Below are positions 1 to 12,302 of a stretch of 64,000 nucleotides of DNA, piece after piece. The notes beneath the pieces were generated by a model, which did not search any database, was not told the origin of the DNA, and worked only from the letters and a program-made list of their open reading frames with translations. A program made the translations under genes and the position numbers. The stretch's first letter is position 1. Each line of letters starts with the position of its first letter. Origin of the DNA: Physcomitrium patens (lineage: Eukaryota > Streptophyta > Bryopsida > Funariales > Funariaceae); assembly GCF_000002425.4 (NCBI RefSeq), contig NC_037254.1:16328763-16392762 (forward strand), read 5' to 3'.

Positions 1-349
1 CAACACAAGGGAGAAGGGATTGGTAAGACAACCAAGAAAAAAGGAAAGAGTAGGATTTGGTGATGGAGCTTGATTCACAAAATAACAAAACTATATTTCA
101 CTTTGATTTCTATTCATTTCTTACTTGTAAGTTGTATAAATTGCCTTGAGAATCCAACACCACAATCCACACATCTCCAAAGCTTTGCTTATTGTATTCC
201 CTTTTGTGCCTTTCTTCACTAAGCTATGAAAGTAAACAAAAGCCAAAACACAAAAATAAAAAGTAGTATAGCTTATTCATCTATCTTCTATAGATGAATG
301 TTTCATAGAACCTATGATAAATCTAGAGATTTTCCTTAGGAAACATATC

Positions 350-522
350 ATATATATCCTTCAAATATACTAAATTATCAAGAATATTCATGAATTCTTG
401 ATAATAACAAATATATCTCTTATATATGATAGAATATCATTATGAGGGATATATTTGCTATCATAAAAAATGCAAGGTATACATTTGCTATTATCAAGAA
501 TATAGGATATTTTAGCATATTT

Positions 523-533
<11 letters not shown>
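350..533. repeat. Imperfect foldback (inverted repeat)
   Basis: The left arm (about 350-418) and right arm (about 476-533) are near reverse complements. Both carry a TTCAAATAT-CTAA block and a TTCTTGATAATA-CAAAT block in mirrored order. The loop is about 55 bp. This fits a small foldback or MITE-like element, or the remnant of one. No flanking target duplication was identified. The 350 bases before it hold no recognisable gene. Confidence 0.55.

Positions 534-562
<29 letters not shown>
529..562. repeat. (TA)n microsatellite
   Basis: An uninterrupted TA run directly abuts the foldback. Antisense reading gives a Tyr-Ile repeat that is not a real protein. Confidence 0.9.
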
Positions 563-565
<3 letters not shown>

Positions 566-914
566 TTCCTAAATTTTATTAAATGATTGAAATAAAAATT
601 TATTTTTAGTAATATCATTTATGTTTCAACTTATATGATTTGTATTTTTTAAATTTTTTTTTGCTTAGAATATCTATGAATAAAAGATTGTATATTACTC
701 TTAATTTTTTTGATTAATTAGATAAATTTTAATACAAAAGAATAGCTCTCACCAAAAAAAAAAATTGGATCCTTAAAACATCAACAAATTTATGATTATG
801 TAGTGCTCTAAGCTAATGTATGATTACATGAAATATTTTTGATGAAATTTTATTTTGTGAGAGTTGCATAGTGATATCAAAAGTAATACAAAAAATAATG
901 TTAAAAAAAGATAT

Positions 915-2045
915 TTTTGTGTTATAGAATGGCTATTGGATGTAAGAAAAAACAAAGATTATATTATAGAAGAAATTAATTAAAAAATATAGCAGTAAAT
1001 TACTTTAGAAAAATATAGATAACTATAAAGAAGATTGCAAAAACTTAAGTATTAATGTTTTTTTTTTTATAAAAGTATTTTTACTTGCTTGTAAGGCCAT
1101 AAATAAGAAAAAAATAGGATAATTTAACTAAAATTATATTATAAGCATCTTAAGATGAAAGTAAAGAGTAGTGTTTAGCAAAAATACCTAAAAAATCCTT
1201 AAATTGATGTCCAAAGAAGGCTAATTGTGAATTTGGATCAAAACAAGATCTTAAGGCTCAAAATTGTACATCCATAGCAAATATGGAGTCTTTTTGTTGA
1301 ATAAAAAATGAGATTGGAGAAGAAACTTGTTAAAGTTTTTTAAATATTGGTTTAAAGGATTTGAGTAGAATTGACTTTGTGAGAGCTTTGTAATGTCAAG
1401 GTTTTTTTGGACGACTCTAGATTTTGTGAAGTAAAAAAATGATTTATACTTTTGAAAATTTTATAATTTTTTTTATAGACCTATCAGTGAAAATTTGTAG
1501 GTTTGTGAAAATAATTGTGTTAGATTTGTATTGTAAATTTTAACTTGATTGGATGGTTATATCAAAGGTTATTGAAATTCAAGTAGGTCAAGATCTCAAA
1601 AATTAGATTTTGAAGGTTAGTGAAGATTTTTATGATTTTGAAAAAAAATTAAGTTAGATATAAATGATTATTTATAAATTCACATAGTTAACTTATTTTT
1701 AATATCTAAATAATTTTTATAGCAAATAAATGATACAAAAAAAATATTAATTTTAAAAGATTGAAATTAAAATTAGAGAAGGAGAATAACCTATACCTAA
1801 GCAACTGAAGAGTTTTTTCTTTCATTTATAAGGTTTAAGTTTCTTTAAATTTTACATTCTTGATTTTAATTAGTAGATTAAAATTTTTATAAATTTTGAA
1901 TAAAGATTAATGGTTAAACTAATAATTATTGAGGTTTTAAATTTTATTAAATTTTAATTAGAATTTTTTAGAATTTTCTTCAGATTTGATTAAGCTTTAA
2001 TTAGAATTTACTTAAAAATTCATTAAAGTTCAATTATAAGTTATT
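915..2045 (+). repeat. Family R repeat, copy 1 (decayed, 3' end unclear)
   Basis: The head matches the family R start with mostly transition differences, including GTGTTATAGAATGGC. The ordered landmarks seen in other copies follow: a 'gtaaggccataaataag' block, a 'gatcaaaacaagatcttaagg' block, and a 'gattttgtgaagtaaaa' block. It ends in the degenerate A/T-rich tail built from GATTTGATTAGGATTT-like units. There is no coding potential. The exact 3' end is not visible. Confidence 0.6.
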
Positions 2046-2229
2046 TTGGATAATTTTAAGATCTCTTGTAATTCTCTTGTACTATGTGTTCTTTCACTTT
2101 CTTGGTTGATTTGTTTTGGTGCTATATGCACATGACTTACTCCTTTGGCTTTCAAGTAGCATCTCTTTTTTTTTATGTTTTTTATCATCAAGGTATCAGT
2201 AAAAGCTTGATTAACTTTCATCTTCTTTT

Positions 2230-2267
<38 letters not shown>

Positions 2268-3166
2268 CTTTCATGAGTCTTGAAAAAATTCTTTTAGCTT
2301 CATCAAGGATAAAAACTTATCTTTCTATCTTGAATTTTTTGAAGAATCCTTAAAATCTTTTGAGTTGGCTATCTTTTGTGATTTTTGGTTTCTTCCTTCT
2401 CTTTCACACTTTTCTTCTAGTCTTGAAGAATATTAAGCTTCTTAAAAGCTTTAAAATTTTTTCTCTTGATTTCCTTCATTTTTCTGTTTAATTTATCTTC
2501 AAGAATAAGAAACTCTTCTATTTGAGCCTTCTTCTTAACTAACATTTTTTTTATTTTTTATCTTAGAGTCTTTTAGCTTACTTGCACTTCTTATGAAATA
2601 TTGCCTTTATAGATCTCATCATTAATTCATTGAAAACTTGCTTATGTTGTATTTTTCACTATTTATTATATATATATATATTTTGATCAAAATCTAATTT
2701 TCTTCCAAGTTGGCTCTCTAATTCCAGTCTTAATTGGCTTTAATACTCCTTATTACAATCACAATTAGAGTTGAATGTCTTCCACCTGAAAAGCAAATGT
2801 AAAATTATTAATTAATCTCTTAAAGTCAATTTCCAATCTAAAACATGTCCATTTAAGATGAGGAAAAAATCCACTCATAATACTTATAAGAGCCGCAATT
2901 ATGTAGTGATGCAATTGAATTACTTTTGGATGCAATTTGGCATAGTTAGAAATTAATTTAGCCACAAAATGGACCTTTAAGGATTTTGGTGCTATTTCAT
3001 GATTTATCTTAATGCCTAAGGTCTTGAAACTAATTCCAAGTACATTTTTGCACCTGAGACAAATCTAACCTAACTACAATTTAGCATTGAGCCAAGCCTC
3101 TATATAGGTTGTGTTTTAGGACAATGTAGCACCATTTTATAATACTTTTGCTACTTGCTTTGGCAT
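2046..3166 (-). pseudogene. Decayed coding-looking stretch of unknown identity
   Basis: Minus-strand translation gives two short open stretches, 2765-2965 and 2030-2221. Between them is lysine/glutamate-rich sequence that would read as a charged coiled-coil if stops were ignored. I do not recognise a domain. It lies between two same-orientation R copies, so it could be the remains of an internal region, or unrelated old sequence. A (TA)n microsatellite lies at 2232-2265. The call is weak and rests only on open frames and composition. Confidence 0.2.
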
Positions 3167-4440
3167 TGTTGTGTTGTAATATCACTATATGATAAAAAAT
3201 GAAAAATATGGTTTCTATTATAAAAGTTTTCAATTAAAAAATATAATAAAAAAACATAGATAAAAAATAAGATGGTAATAAAAACTTTTAGTGTTAATAC
3301 TGCTATTATATAAAAAAGACTTCTACTTAATTTGTATGATTATAAATAGAAAAAAAAGTAAATTGAAATAATAATTAATATAAGTATTTTATGAAAGATT
3401 TAAGAATAGTTTATAGCATAAACTATCTTAAAAAACCAAGACTTGATACTCAAAGAAGATTGGTTGTAAATTAAAATTGTAATCAAACCTTAAGGCACAA
3501 AATTTTGTATGTATAGAAAATTTGAAGTTTTTTTTGCTAATTGAAAAGCAAGGTTAGAGATAAGACTTTAAGAGAATTTTTTAGTATGAGTTTTAAGTAA
3601 TTTGGATAGATATTGAGTTTCTAAGAGCTTTTCAAAGTTAGAGATGTTTTTCATAATTTTGGATTTTGAGAAGTTAAAAGAGGCTTACATATTTGAGGCA
3701 AATATGAATATTATAGCAAATGTATAAGTGAAATTTTGTGGATTTGTAAATTTTCTTGCTATAGATCTTTTTATAAATTTAATATCAATCAAATAGTTAG
3801 ATTGAAAGATATGAAAATTTTATTGGATTATGATCTTAGATATTTTAATTTTAGGATGAAAAAATAATTTTGGATATTTTATGATCTTATGAAATTTGTT
3901 ATTTTGATTGAAGATTTTTTTTAAAAGGATAGTGGGCTTAGATTTTTATACTTTTGTTAATCTAGAAAGCAATTGAATGGTTGAATAAGCAATAATTGTT
4001 GGTAGAAGATCAACATCTAGATTGGAGAAGAAAGATGGCTGACACTTACGAATACGAGGAGATTTTTTTTTTTTTTTTTTTTTTTTTTGATTAATAAGTT
4101 TGATTTTGATCAAAATTTGTATGCATATTACTTACTTAAAATTGAAATATAAAAAATAATTTACTCAAAAACACTAGTTCCATTAATATTTATTGGAATT
4201 TTGAAATTGCTATAGAAGTTAGGTTTAGATTTATTCAAGATTCATGTAGGATTTTTTTAGAATTTTATTTGAATTTATTTAAGATTTTTTTGAGATTTCA
4301 TTTGAATTTCATTAGAATTTTAATATGATTTGGTTAAATTTGATTATTCTTTTTTGGATTTTTTTAAAGATTTATTAAGAATTAATATCAATTATATTGA
4401 ATCATTTCAATGAAAGTACTATGCTACTTTGTAACTCTCA
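3167..4440 (+). repeat. Family R repeat, copy 2 (decayed, 3' end unclear)
   Basis: The head TGTTGTGTTGTAATATCAC matches the R terminus TGTCGTGTTGTGACACGG through transitions. Shared internal blocks follow, including 'gattggttgtaaatt' and 'accttaaggcacaaaattt'. A poly-T run lies at about 4069-4089, then the GATTT-rich tail. The usual ACGACA-like 3' end was not found, so the boundary is approximate. Confidence 0.65.
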
Positions 4441-4868
4441 ATTAACTTCTCTTTTTACAATCAAATGCTATGAGTGTTCAAATAGATTAAAATTAGAATT
4501 ACTAAATTTAATTTAGTAGAAGTTAAGGGTATCATTAGAGGCCGAGTTACAAAGAGCATATATTCTAGGTGTCAGAGGCATATAATTTGGTGTAGTGCAA
4601 TCAATGTAATAAGAGGATAAAAGTTATAAGGCAATAATTATGGAAAAGTGAAGTGGATGGCATTGTATGTAAGACTTTGTGAGCTTTATTTGAAATGAAA
4701 TAAAAGAAGAAGTTTAGTCAGAGAAAAATTTGAGATAAGGATTCTTTCAAGTTCTCAGAAAGGACAAGACATCCACATAGAAATTTCTTGCTTCAACATC
4801 TCACTTCTCCAAGTAAAGCATATATATTCTTCAACCATGGATCATGAGTTTTAATTTGGATAGACTGG
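4441..4868. other. Unassigned AT-rich spacer
   Basis: I see no gene, repeat unit or RNA in this stretch. It separates two R copies. Confidence 0.4.
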
Positions 4869-6126
4869 TATTGTATAGTAATATGGCTATTAGGTGAAAG
4901 AAAAAAGAAATTATTTTATTATAGAAGAGCCTAATTAAAAATATATAATAATTATATAGATAAATAATAGGCATGTGATAAAATCTATTAGTATTAAAAT
5001 TATTTTTTATAAAAATAAATTTTGTTTATTTTATAGAACTATAAGTAAGAAAAAATAAGATAGATTAAAAAAATAAAGAATAAAGAAATATGTTGAAAAA
5101 AATTAGGACTTAATTTTAGTAAAAATTATCTTAAGAAGACAAGAATTAATACTTAGAGAAGATTGGTTGCCAATTAGGATCAAAATCAAATCTTAAGGCA
5201 CAAAGTTGAGCACCTATGGTGACTCCAAGGTTCTTTTATAAATCAAATAGTGGAATTTGGAAATAAACTTGAGATTTTTTTTTTAAAATATTAGTTTCAT
5301 GTCATTTAAATTAATATTGAGATTTTGAAGGATTTTTAAAATTAAAGATGTAACTAGTGAATTTAGATTTAAGAATTAAAAATATATTTGTAAATATTAA
5401 GATTTTGTGAGTTTTGAATTATATGTATGGATGAAAATTAGGTAGTTTATTGTTGTGTTTGTTATAAATATGTATGAAAAATTTTACTTGAAATTTATTT
5501 GGGATTATTTTTAGGATTATTTAAGATTTAAGATTTCATTAGGATTTGATCTAGGATTAGGATTTAGGATTTGATTAAGATTTAAAAAAAAATTAATTAA
5601 GATTTATTTGGGATTTGATATGATTTGATTACAATTTAGAGTTTCAATAGAGTTTGATCTAGGATCAAGATTTAGTATTTGATTAGGATTTGGCCTAGAA
5701 TTAGGATTTAAAATTTTCTTAGGTTTGATTATAATTTTTTGAAGATTTGCTTAGAATTTTTCTAAGATTTGATTAAGATTTATTTAAAATTTTATTAAGA
5801 TTTATTTAGGATTCAAAATTTCATTAAGATTTGATTGGAATTGGTTTATAATTTCATTAGGATTTGTTAAGTATTATATTAAGATTTAATTAAGATTCAA
5901 TTAATATTGTAATTTTTGATATTGTTTAAAGTTTTTTTTATTATATATATTTTAATTTAAGATTAAAAATTAAAAATATATCTTAAGATTAATTTGTTTT
6001 TTTAATATTTTTTATATAAGTTTTTGAGACTTCTTTTGAATTTAATTATAAATTAATTAAAATTATTATAATTTAATTGAAGTTTTTTTAAGATTCTATT
6101 AGAGTTATTAAAATCAGCTTGTTGCA

Positions 6127-6158
<32 letters not shown>

Positions 6159-6209
6159 CTATAGCCAAATGTCCAATACATTCTCAAGCAGACTTTCTAT
6201 AATATGACA
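4869..6209 (+). repeat. Family R repeat, copy 3 (both ends visible)
   Basis: It starts TATTGTATAGTAATATGG and ends TATAATATGACA, corresponding to the R termini TGTCGT... and ...TACGACA with almost only transitions. Flanking 4-mers are CTGG on the left and TTGA on the right, which differ by two transitions and so fit a decayed 4-bp target duplication. Length is 1341 bp. The 3' third is the degenerate GATTTGATTAGGATTT tail with a poly-T run at about 6128-6158. Confidence 0.75.
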
Positions 6210-7313
6210 TTGATTGGCATGAAAATGCTAATCTGGATTATTCTTAAGGTGCTCTCAAACAGATTTCTGAGTAGCGCACATGACATAGCACAGTGTCTTG
6301 GCCTTATCCTAGGCAAGGATTAATAGAATGGATATTATATAGATAAAAAAATTTGTGTGGCAATTACAACAAGTAGGATCTATAACCTCACCATTGAGGT
6401 TAAGAATCTGATTACTAGCTTTGTAACTCACTTACAAGTAGATCAATACATATAATATTTACAAGTTGATTGATCCATACATATAATATTTATAAGTAGA
6501 TTCATTTTTTTGAAACTTATCTTCTTAAAAGCATATGATATGGTAGAATGGAAATTTCTATTATATATAATGGAGGCAATAGGATTTCCAAGAGAATTTA
6601 TTCATATAATTAAATTTTTATTCATTGATACAAAAACATGTGTAAAAATTAATGGATCTATTTTTGAATCTTTTAAGATTGAAAGAGAGGTGAGATAAGA
6701 CTACATATTTGTCTTGTACTTATTTTTTATGGTAGTAGAAGTATTCAATACAATAGTGATGAAGGAAGCTAATAGGGGGCTTATAAAAGATATACAATTG
6801 CCTATTGATAATTGATAATAAATCATGATATAATACAATAACAATACACCTATAATTCTATTAGAAGAAGAAATAAATATCCAATATGTCATTTATATAA
6901 TTAAATTCATTTATTTAGAGTCAAGCTTGATTAAATATTAGAATAAATTAAGAAGATATTAAGAAAGTAACATTACTTCTATTTGACTATAATAGATTAA
7001 TGAATTGGGTATTTCATGGATGGAAGAAGATGAAGTAAGTAAGCTACTAGGAGTACCATTTGAACTATTGTTAACTTTGATAAACTTTGATATCTTTTTA
7101 CAATAAATAATCAACAAAAAATTAAGCTATTGGTATTCAATAATATTTAATACCATCAATAGAAGAATAATTATTAATTTAGTTTTATTATCAATAATAT
7201 TCTACTTCATTTTTCTATTGAGTGGCATAAGAAGGACATAGCAAAAATAAAAGCATCTCTTCGGAATTATCTAGAAGGAAGAATGAGACAAAAGATTCAA
7301 ACTAAAGTAACAT
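6210..7313 (+). mobile_element. LINE reverse transcriptase relic, part 1
   Basis: The open stretch 6510-6698 reads KAYDMVEW...FLLYIMEAIGF...TKTCVKINGSIFESFKIEREV, the region of a plant L1-type reverse transcriptase just before the catalytic block. Later frames include ISWMEEDEVSKLLGVPFEL and a KIKASLRNYLEGRMRQK block, which match the C-terminal part of LINE RTs. Many stops and frame changes make it inactive. R copy 4 interrupts it at 7314 and the reading resumes at 8812. The 5' end is not defined; nothing convincing is seen before about 6500. Confidence 0.75.
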
Positions 7314-8098
7314 TGTTGTGTTGTACTATGGCTAATAGGTGAAAGAGTAAAAAAATATTATATTTTAAAAGAACTTATTTCAAAATATTATAAAAAATCA
7401 TCTTAAAAATATAGATAATAGTAAAAAGATAGTAAAACTAAAAGTACAAATATTACCTTTTCACAAAGTAGACTTCTACTTATTTTACAGGACCATAAAT
7501 AAGACAAAATAAGGTAGATTAGAAAAATAAAGAATATAGGCATATGTATAAGAAAATTTAGAGTTGATTATAGCAAAAATTACCTCAAGAAAATAAGAAT
7601 TGATATCCAAAAAGGACCGGTTTTCAACCAAGGTCGAAATCAGATCTTGAGGCACAAAATTATACACCTATGGCAATTTTAAGGTTTTTTTTGCAAATTA
7701 GAAAGTGGAATTTGAAAGAAGACTTTATAAGGTTTTTTTAAGAATAGATTTTGAGAAATTTGAATTTGTAATGACTTTATAAGAGAATTGCAAAGTCAAG
7801 GTTGTTTTTGGTGAATCTAATTTTGTGAAATAAAAAAAAAAAAAAAAACATTTGGAAGAATTTTGTAAGTTTGGTAGTAGATCTATAGGTGAAAATTTTT
7901 AGATTTTTAATTATAGTTTTTTTCATTGTATTCTATGAATTTGAGCATAATCAAATAATTAGATTGAATGTTATTGAAGTTCAAGTAGGCTAAAGTCTTA
8001 GAAAATGGGATTTTTAAGGTCAGTGAGGATTTCTAAGATCTTTAGTAATTTTCTAATTGAATTTAAATAAAATTTATGCATATAGATAGTATACTTGA

Positions 8099-8138
<40 letters not shown>

Positions 8139-8811
8139 TTTGAATGGTATTTATTTATTTATTTATTTGATTAAGAGATTTTGGCTTGAGAAGATTAGCA
8201 TCAAGATTGGAGAAGAAGTCCGGCCAATACTTGAATAGATTTTAGGATTTATCTTCTATTTGGTAAGTTTAATCTTCTTAAAAATATGTGTGCTTGTTGT
8301 TAGTTTAGTTGTTAAGAGGTATGTACAATTTGAATTAAAATTAATAATTTGATTATTAGCTATAGAGGTTTTAATCTACCATAGGATTTATTAAGAATTT
8401 GTTTAAGATTTAGAATTGGTTTAGGATCTAGGATTTGATTAGAATTTTTTAATTTTTTTTTTAGGATTTTTTTTAGAATTTATTTAGAATTTGATTAAGA
8501 TTTTTTTAAGATTTATTTAGGATTTTTTTAGAATTTGACTAAGATTTGATTAAGATCCTAAATTAGGATTTATTTAGGATTCAAGATTTGTATAGGATCT
8601 GATTAAGATTTAATTAGGATTTCTTTGTTTTTTTTATAATTTATTTAAAATTTTTATTAGACCTGATCAAAATTTGATTATGTTTGTTGAGCTTTAATTG
8701 TAATTTATATATGATTCTATTAGAGTTGTTAGGACTTGTTATTATAATTTTATTTTATCTTCTACAACTAGGTGCCTAACGCATTCTCAAGAGAGACCAC
8801 ATAATGTGACA
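7314..8811 (+). repeat. Family R repeat, copy 4, inserted in the LINE
   Basis: The head TGTTGTGTTGTACTATGG and the tail CATAATGTGACA correspond to the R termini. Flanking 4-mers ACAT and ATGT are each one transition from ACGT, so they could be a 4-bp duplication in which each copy decayed differently. LINE protein similarity continues on both sides, so this is an insertion. It contains a (TA)n microsatellite at about 8105-8135. Length is 1498 bp and no ORF is seen. Confidence 0.8.
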
Positions 8812-10137
8812 ATGTGGTTATAATATTGTCAACCATTAAACAAAAGAGGTATTAACTTAATCAATCTAGTTGATGTGGTAATAGCTTTACTAGTCAAATA
8901 GTTTGTAAAAGCTTTAAAACCATTAGATTTTAATTTATACATGATATTGCAATACCATTTCAACCAATCTCAACCAATCTCAATCTTATGTACAAAGAAT
9001 GTGGCAGCCAAGCTATAAATATTTTACCAAAAAAAAATATCAAAGCTAAAAAAATTCAATAGTATGGAATAGGATTGTGATGGCATGAAAAAATATCATT
9101 CTTGAGTTAACATATCTTCTTCCAACTTGTCAAGAAGAACAAATGAATTGTAATATGTAATATAATCCAATTATAAGTTGTATTAGGCTTGATTTTTCAA
9201 AGATAAGAACAATAAAATTACACAAAATAGGAATAAAAAATTATGAAGATTTATGGGCAAAGGATAATGTTTTGAATTTTGAAGAGATTAAAGATTATTT
9301 TGGATAAATGCCTAATCAGGAGGGAGCATGGAAAGCATTACTTACAAAGATCTTTTGTCAAATAAACCAATTCATTCTAATCCTATTACAGGAACTACAT
9401 AAAATTGAATAGGTAGGTCTATTTTCAAGTGATGATATTCTCATATCCACTATAGTATGACAAATATCTCAAGAATACAAAGCTAATTTTTTTTCTTCAA
9501 AATTTTAGATTCTTATAATAATCAAAATTTATAAGCCTAAAAGGAGACTTATAAGTTTATATGAAACTATACTTGAAGGGAAGTATGTCCAAAATCAAGA
9601 AGGTAGGGTGAGCAAATTCAAAGAAAGGCACATCATAAGAGGCCTCAAATAAGTTTGAATGATAATAGTATGCAAAAGATTTAAAAAAAAAAAAAAAACG
9701 ATATACTTTTACTAGAGTAAGATTGATCAACTTATGTGGGACCTTGGACTGAAAGGAACAATGTTCTAGATTGAAAAGAATGATGTAGCATTTAATAGGA
9801 TACATTGGCAACTTGAGCAAGTTTACCATAAGTTTTGGCTACAATTAGTCAACTATAGTAGAAATACTTGGATTAAAATACAAGAAAATGCAAGATGTAG
9901 GCCCTTACAAGCTATAGAAACCATTAATTAGTTTTGTTAGAAATGATGCACAATATATTGGCGAGGTTGTAGAACAATAGGCCAAAATGAAAGTTATACT
10001 TAAACAATAGGTTAAATCTTAGTAATTAGTAGATCACTCTATCCCTCACCAAACTTGGTTGGGGCTATGTATCATATCTAACCTGCAGTAGAGAAGTAAA
10101 ATTCTATTTGTATTAAAAATAAATAAATAAATAAATG
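8812..10137 (+). mobile_element. LINE relic, part 2: C-terminal region and 3' tail
   Basis: Translation just after R copy 4 gives RGINLINLVDVVIALLVK and VKALKPL, a typical LINE post-RT segment. More decayed C-terminal sequence follows, including a KIGIKNYEDLWAKDN block. The element ends in TATTAAAAATAAATAAATAAATAAATG, an A-rich tail as expected for LINEs. Orientation agrees with part 1. It is pseudogenised throughout. A target duplication could not be found because the 5' end is undefined. Confidence 0.75.
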
Positions 10138-10140
10138 ACA

Positions 10141-10432
10141 GTACAATTCATTGCAATTGCTCAACATCGAGATGCCCTGCAGTTGGTTGAGCTGACCAAC
10201 TGCAACTAAACCTATCAAAATATTTACATAAATGCATACATTTTAGCACTTAATTCAAGTATGCTAACTAAGACACCGAAAAAAACATAAACCATTTCTA
10301 AACCCATCCAGCTGAACGGCGACAAAACTTTCAACGTGCGCCATACCGACAGTGGGACAGTGAGATGGAAATTCAGAGTACAATTCCATGTGATTGCTCA
10401 ACATCAAGAAGCCCTGCAGTTGGTTGGGCCAA
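10141..10432. repeat. Spaced direct repeat of about 55 bp beside the LINE tail
   Basis: 10141-10197 and 10378-10432 share GTACAATTC, ATTGCTCAACATC and GCCCTGCAGTTGGTTG in the same order with a few substitutions. The 180-bp spacer is moderately AT-rich and unlike the repeat. The second copy leads directly into the GC-rich island. The duplication may reflect insertion or slippage at an ancient promoter-upstream sequence. Confidence 0.7.
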
Positions 10433-10559
10433 CTCCCCCTTCCCCCCTTCGCCTTCTATGCAGCCGCCTCGGCAGCTCAGCTGAGCTGCCGTTGCTCTAC
10501 ACGTCCGCCAAAGCATCGCCAAGTGAATAACAAGGCACCCACTTTCACCTTCACCTTCA

Positions 10560-11024
10560 CAGGACACGTACCTCCCCAGACAAACATTCAACCTCCGACA
10601 ATCTCCTCCCGGATCGTCAAATCACCGTCCTGCAATGCTTTCCATTGTCCGCACTTCCCAGTTCCCCACTGGCAACAAGTGGTGATTCAAATGAAGCCCC
10701 ACCTCGCCCTGTTGTCCCACTTGTGATGATCAAGTAAAGAGCACTATTGGTCGTACATGTGGGCATCCCAACTGCTTGCAGCCGCAACCACACTTTCTCA
10801 TGCTTGACTGTGAGTCTACCTAGAATATTCAGAATGCGGTTCGGTAAAACCCACCACTCGCCTGGGCGCGTGCCCATATAAAGCCCTAGGCACAATCGCA
10901 TCCCCTCACAACAACGCTCACACCGCTCCGTAAGTTCCTGCTCTCTATCTCTCCTCCTCGGGTTTGCTTCACCGGGTTCGTTTGCAGCGTCCCCGAAAAT
11001 TCGGATCGCATCGCATCCATCAAT
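10560..11024 (+). promoter_or_regulatory. Promoter and 5' leader of a duplicated host-gene fragment (copy 1)
   Basis: A GC-rich segment contains a clear TATA box, CATATAAAG at 10875-10883, about 140 bp upstream of the ATG, and an ACGT-core motif near 10565. The whole segment from about 10630 is closely similar to 63550-63955, including the leader sequence up to the ATG. Copy 1 carries many T or A where the other copy has C or G, so it is the more decayed copy. Transcription start, if any, would be near 10905. Confidence 0.65.
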
Positions 11025-11315
11025 ATGGAAGTCATGATTACCGAAGCTTCAGCCAGATGCTCCAGCATTCTAGGTCATAGTGCTGCTGCTGCTGCTTGTG
11101 ATTTTCGTGCAATAGAACAAGCTGGTGGTTCCGGGTTGAGAGCACCTTGTTTGCCATCTCGGCGGTTGCCTGGAGGTGCTGGCTCTGAGCTCGCGGCATG
11201 GACGCCCCATGGGCAATGCAATCCGATCCAGTTCTCCATCGGATCCGTCTTCGACATCGAGCCGAGAGTGTTTGCAGATGGTGAGCTTCACAGTTGTGTG
11301 GATAGCACCGAGTGA
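11025..11315 (+). pseudogene. First-exon-like ORF of a duplicated host gene, unknown function (truncated copy)
   Basis: The ORF starts at the same ATG context as the right-edge copy: MEVMITEASARCSSIL here against MEVMIAEAPARCSSM there. It is 96 codons long, Ala/Ser/Arg/Gly-rich at the start, with a C-terminal segment SVFDIEPRVFADG. A good splice donor, GATG|GTGAGC, lies at 11280/11281, so the real exon may end there and the last residues would be read-through. No downstream exon is found before AT-rich sequence takes over. I do not recognise the protein; an organelle transit peptide is possible from composition but not shown. Confidence 0.5.
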
Positions 11316-11699
11316 CTGTTGAAATTACTTGTTTGTGTAATGATAATATAACAAGAGGGGTAGCGATTCTTGGATAGAGTGTGACTCTAACCCTGATTTA
11401 CTATTTTTATCAGTGATGGGTTGTTTGTATTATGTATCCAATTAGGGGATCCACACTTGGTACTTTTGCAAAACTAAATAAATGAGATTCAGTAGATGAT
11501 ATTTTTTGGATCACTTAAAATATCAAATCCAAAATATAATTGTTCAAACTTTACTACCATCAAATTTGTGTAGTATTATGATATTTTGGTGATGTATTAA
11601 GTGATATCAAGTTGACCTAATATGTTCACTTAACATTCTATGTCCATTCTTTTCATTCTTTTATACTATTCATTATGCCTTTGAAGAAGTTCTCAAGCC
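11316..11699. other. AT-rich spacer after the gene fragment
   Basis: No gene is seen. A segment at 11591-11608 (GATGTATTAAGTGATATC) resembles one arm of the palindrome at 22595-22648, hinting at a shared small repeat. Confidence 0.35.
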
Positions 11700-12080
11700 T
11701 TACAAATAGTGGAATAAATGAAATTTGTACATCCATTGCTAAGCAATAGCACCACTACCACTCCAAAAAAGAGGAGTCATGCACTTATTTTAGAGTCCAA
11801 AGAAAAATCTCTAAAGGGGTGCCAAGCAATGGCCAATGTGTTTGCAAAGTCATTACGACAAAAAATTGTTGTAATGACAAAGTACTTGGCTTTACTAAAA
11901 TAAAAAAAATAAAAAAATGAACCTCATTTACATAAAGAATTAGAAATGAAGCAGAAGCTGAAGAGAGATGAGATAGCATTTGAAAGATAGAAATTGGTTG
12001 TATACTAGGAAGAAAGGAAGGCGATTCAAAAACATAATAGTAAAGAAAAGCTCTTTGATCTTATCCAATCTTAATTAATT
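11700..12080 (+). pseudogene. Decayed coding stretch with charged coiled-coil character
   Basis: The open part at 11718-11903 includes TPKKRSHALILESKEKS and QAMANVFAKSLRQK. After a frame change, sequence reads ELEMKQKLKRDEIAF and EERKAIQKHNSKEKLFDLIQS. This is a Lys/Glu-rich helical protein of a kind often found beside plant DNA transposases, but I do not recognise a specific family. Several stops are present. Element A inserted about 200 bp downstream. Confidence 0.35.
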
Positions 12081-12302
12081 TAAGAAAAGAGCATAAGAGA
12101 AATAGAATAGATTATAGCTCTTGTGAAAAAAACATATGAATAAAAAATTGATTTGTGACTTGAATTAAGTTTATCATTTTATATCTCAAATTTCCTGGTT
12201 TATATTGCAAGGTTGTACCATCATTAATCCTAAAACTTGATGTATTGGCAGAAATTTTATTGCGTGGAATTAATATAGAAAGATGTAAAGAAGCCTTGGA
12301 TG

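Noticed and set aside
388..618. ORF with a Tyr-Ile repeat
   Set aside because: It is only the translation of the (TA)n microsatellite. The same applies to ORFs over 2232-2265 and 61936-61964.
6210..6500. Possible LINE RT upstream of 6500 (WIILKVLSNRF-like)
   Set aside because: The match is short and lacks the flanking conserved residues, so I did not extend the confident LINE call on it.
10617..10901. Minus-strand ORF with LIITSGTTG, resembling an AMP-binding motif, open in both promoter copies
   Set aside because: It lies antisense to a TATA-containing promoter. Conservation is explained by the duplication, and no other part of the AMP-binding family is present.
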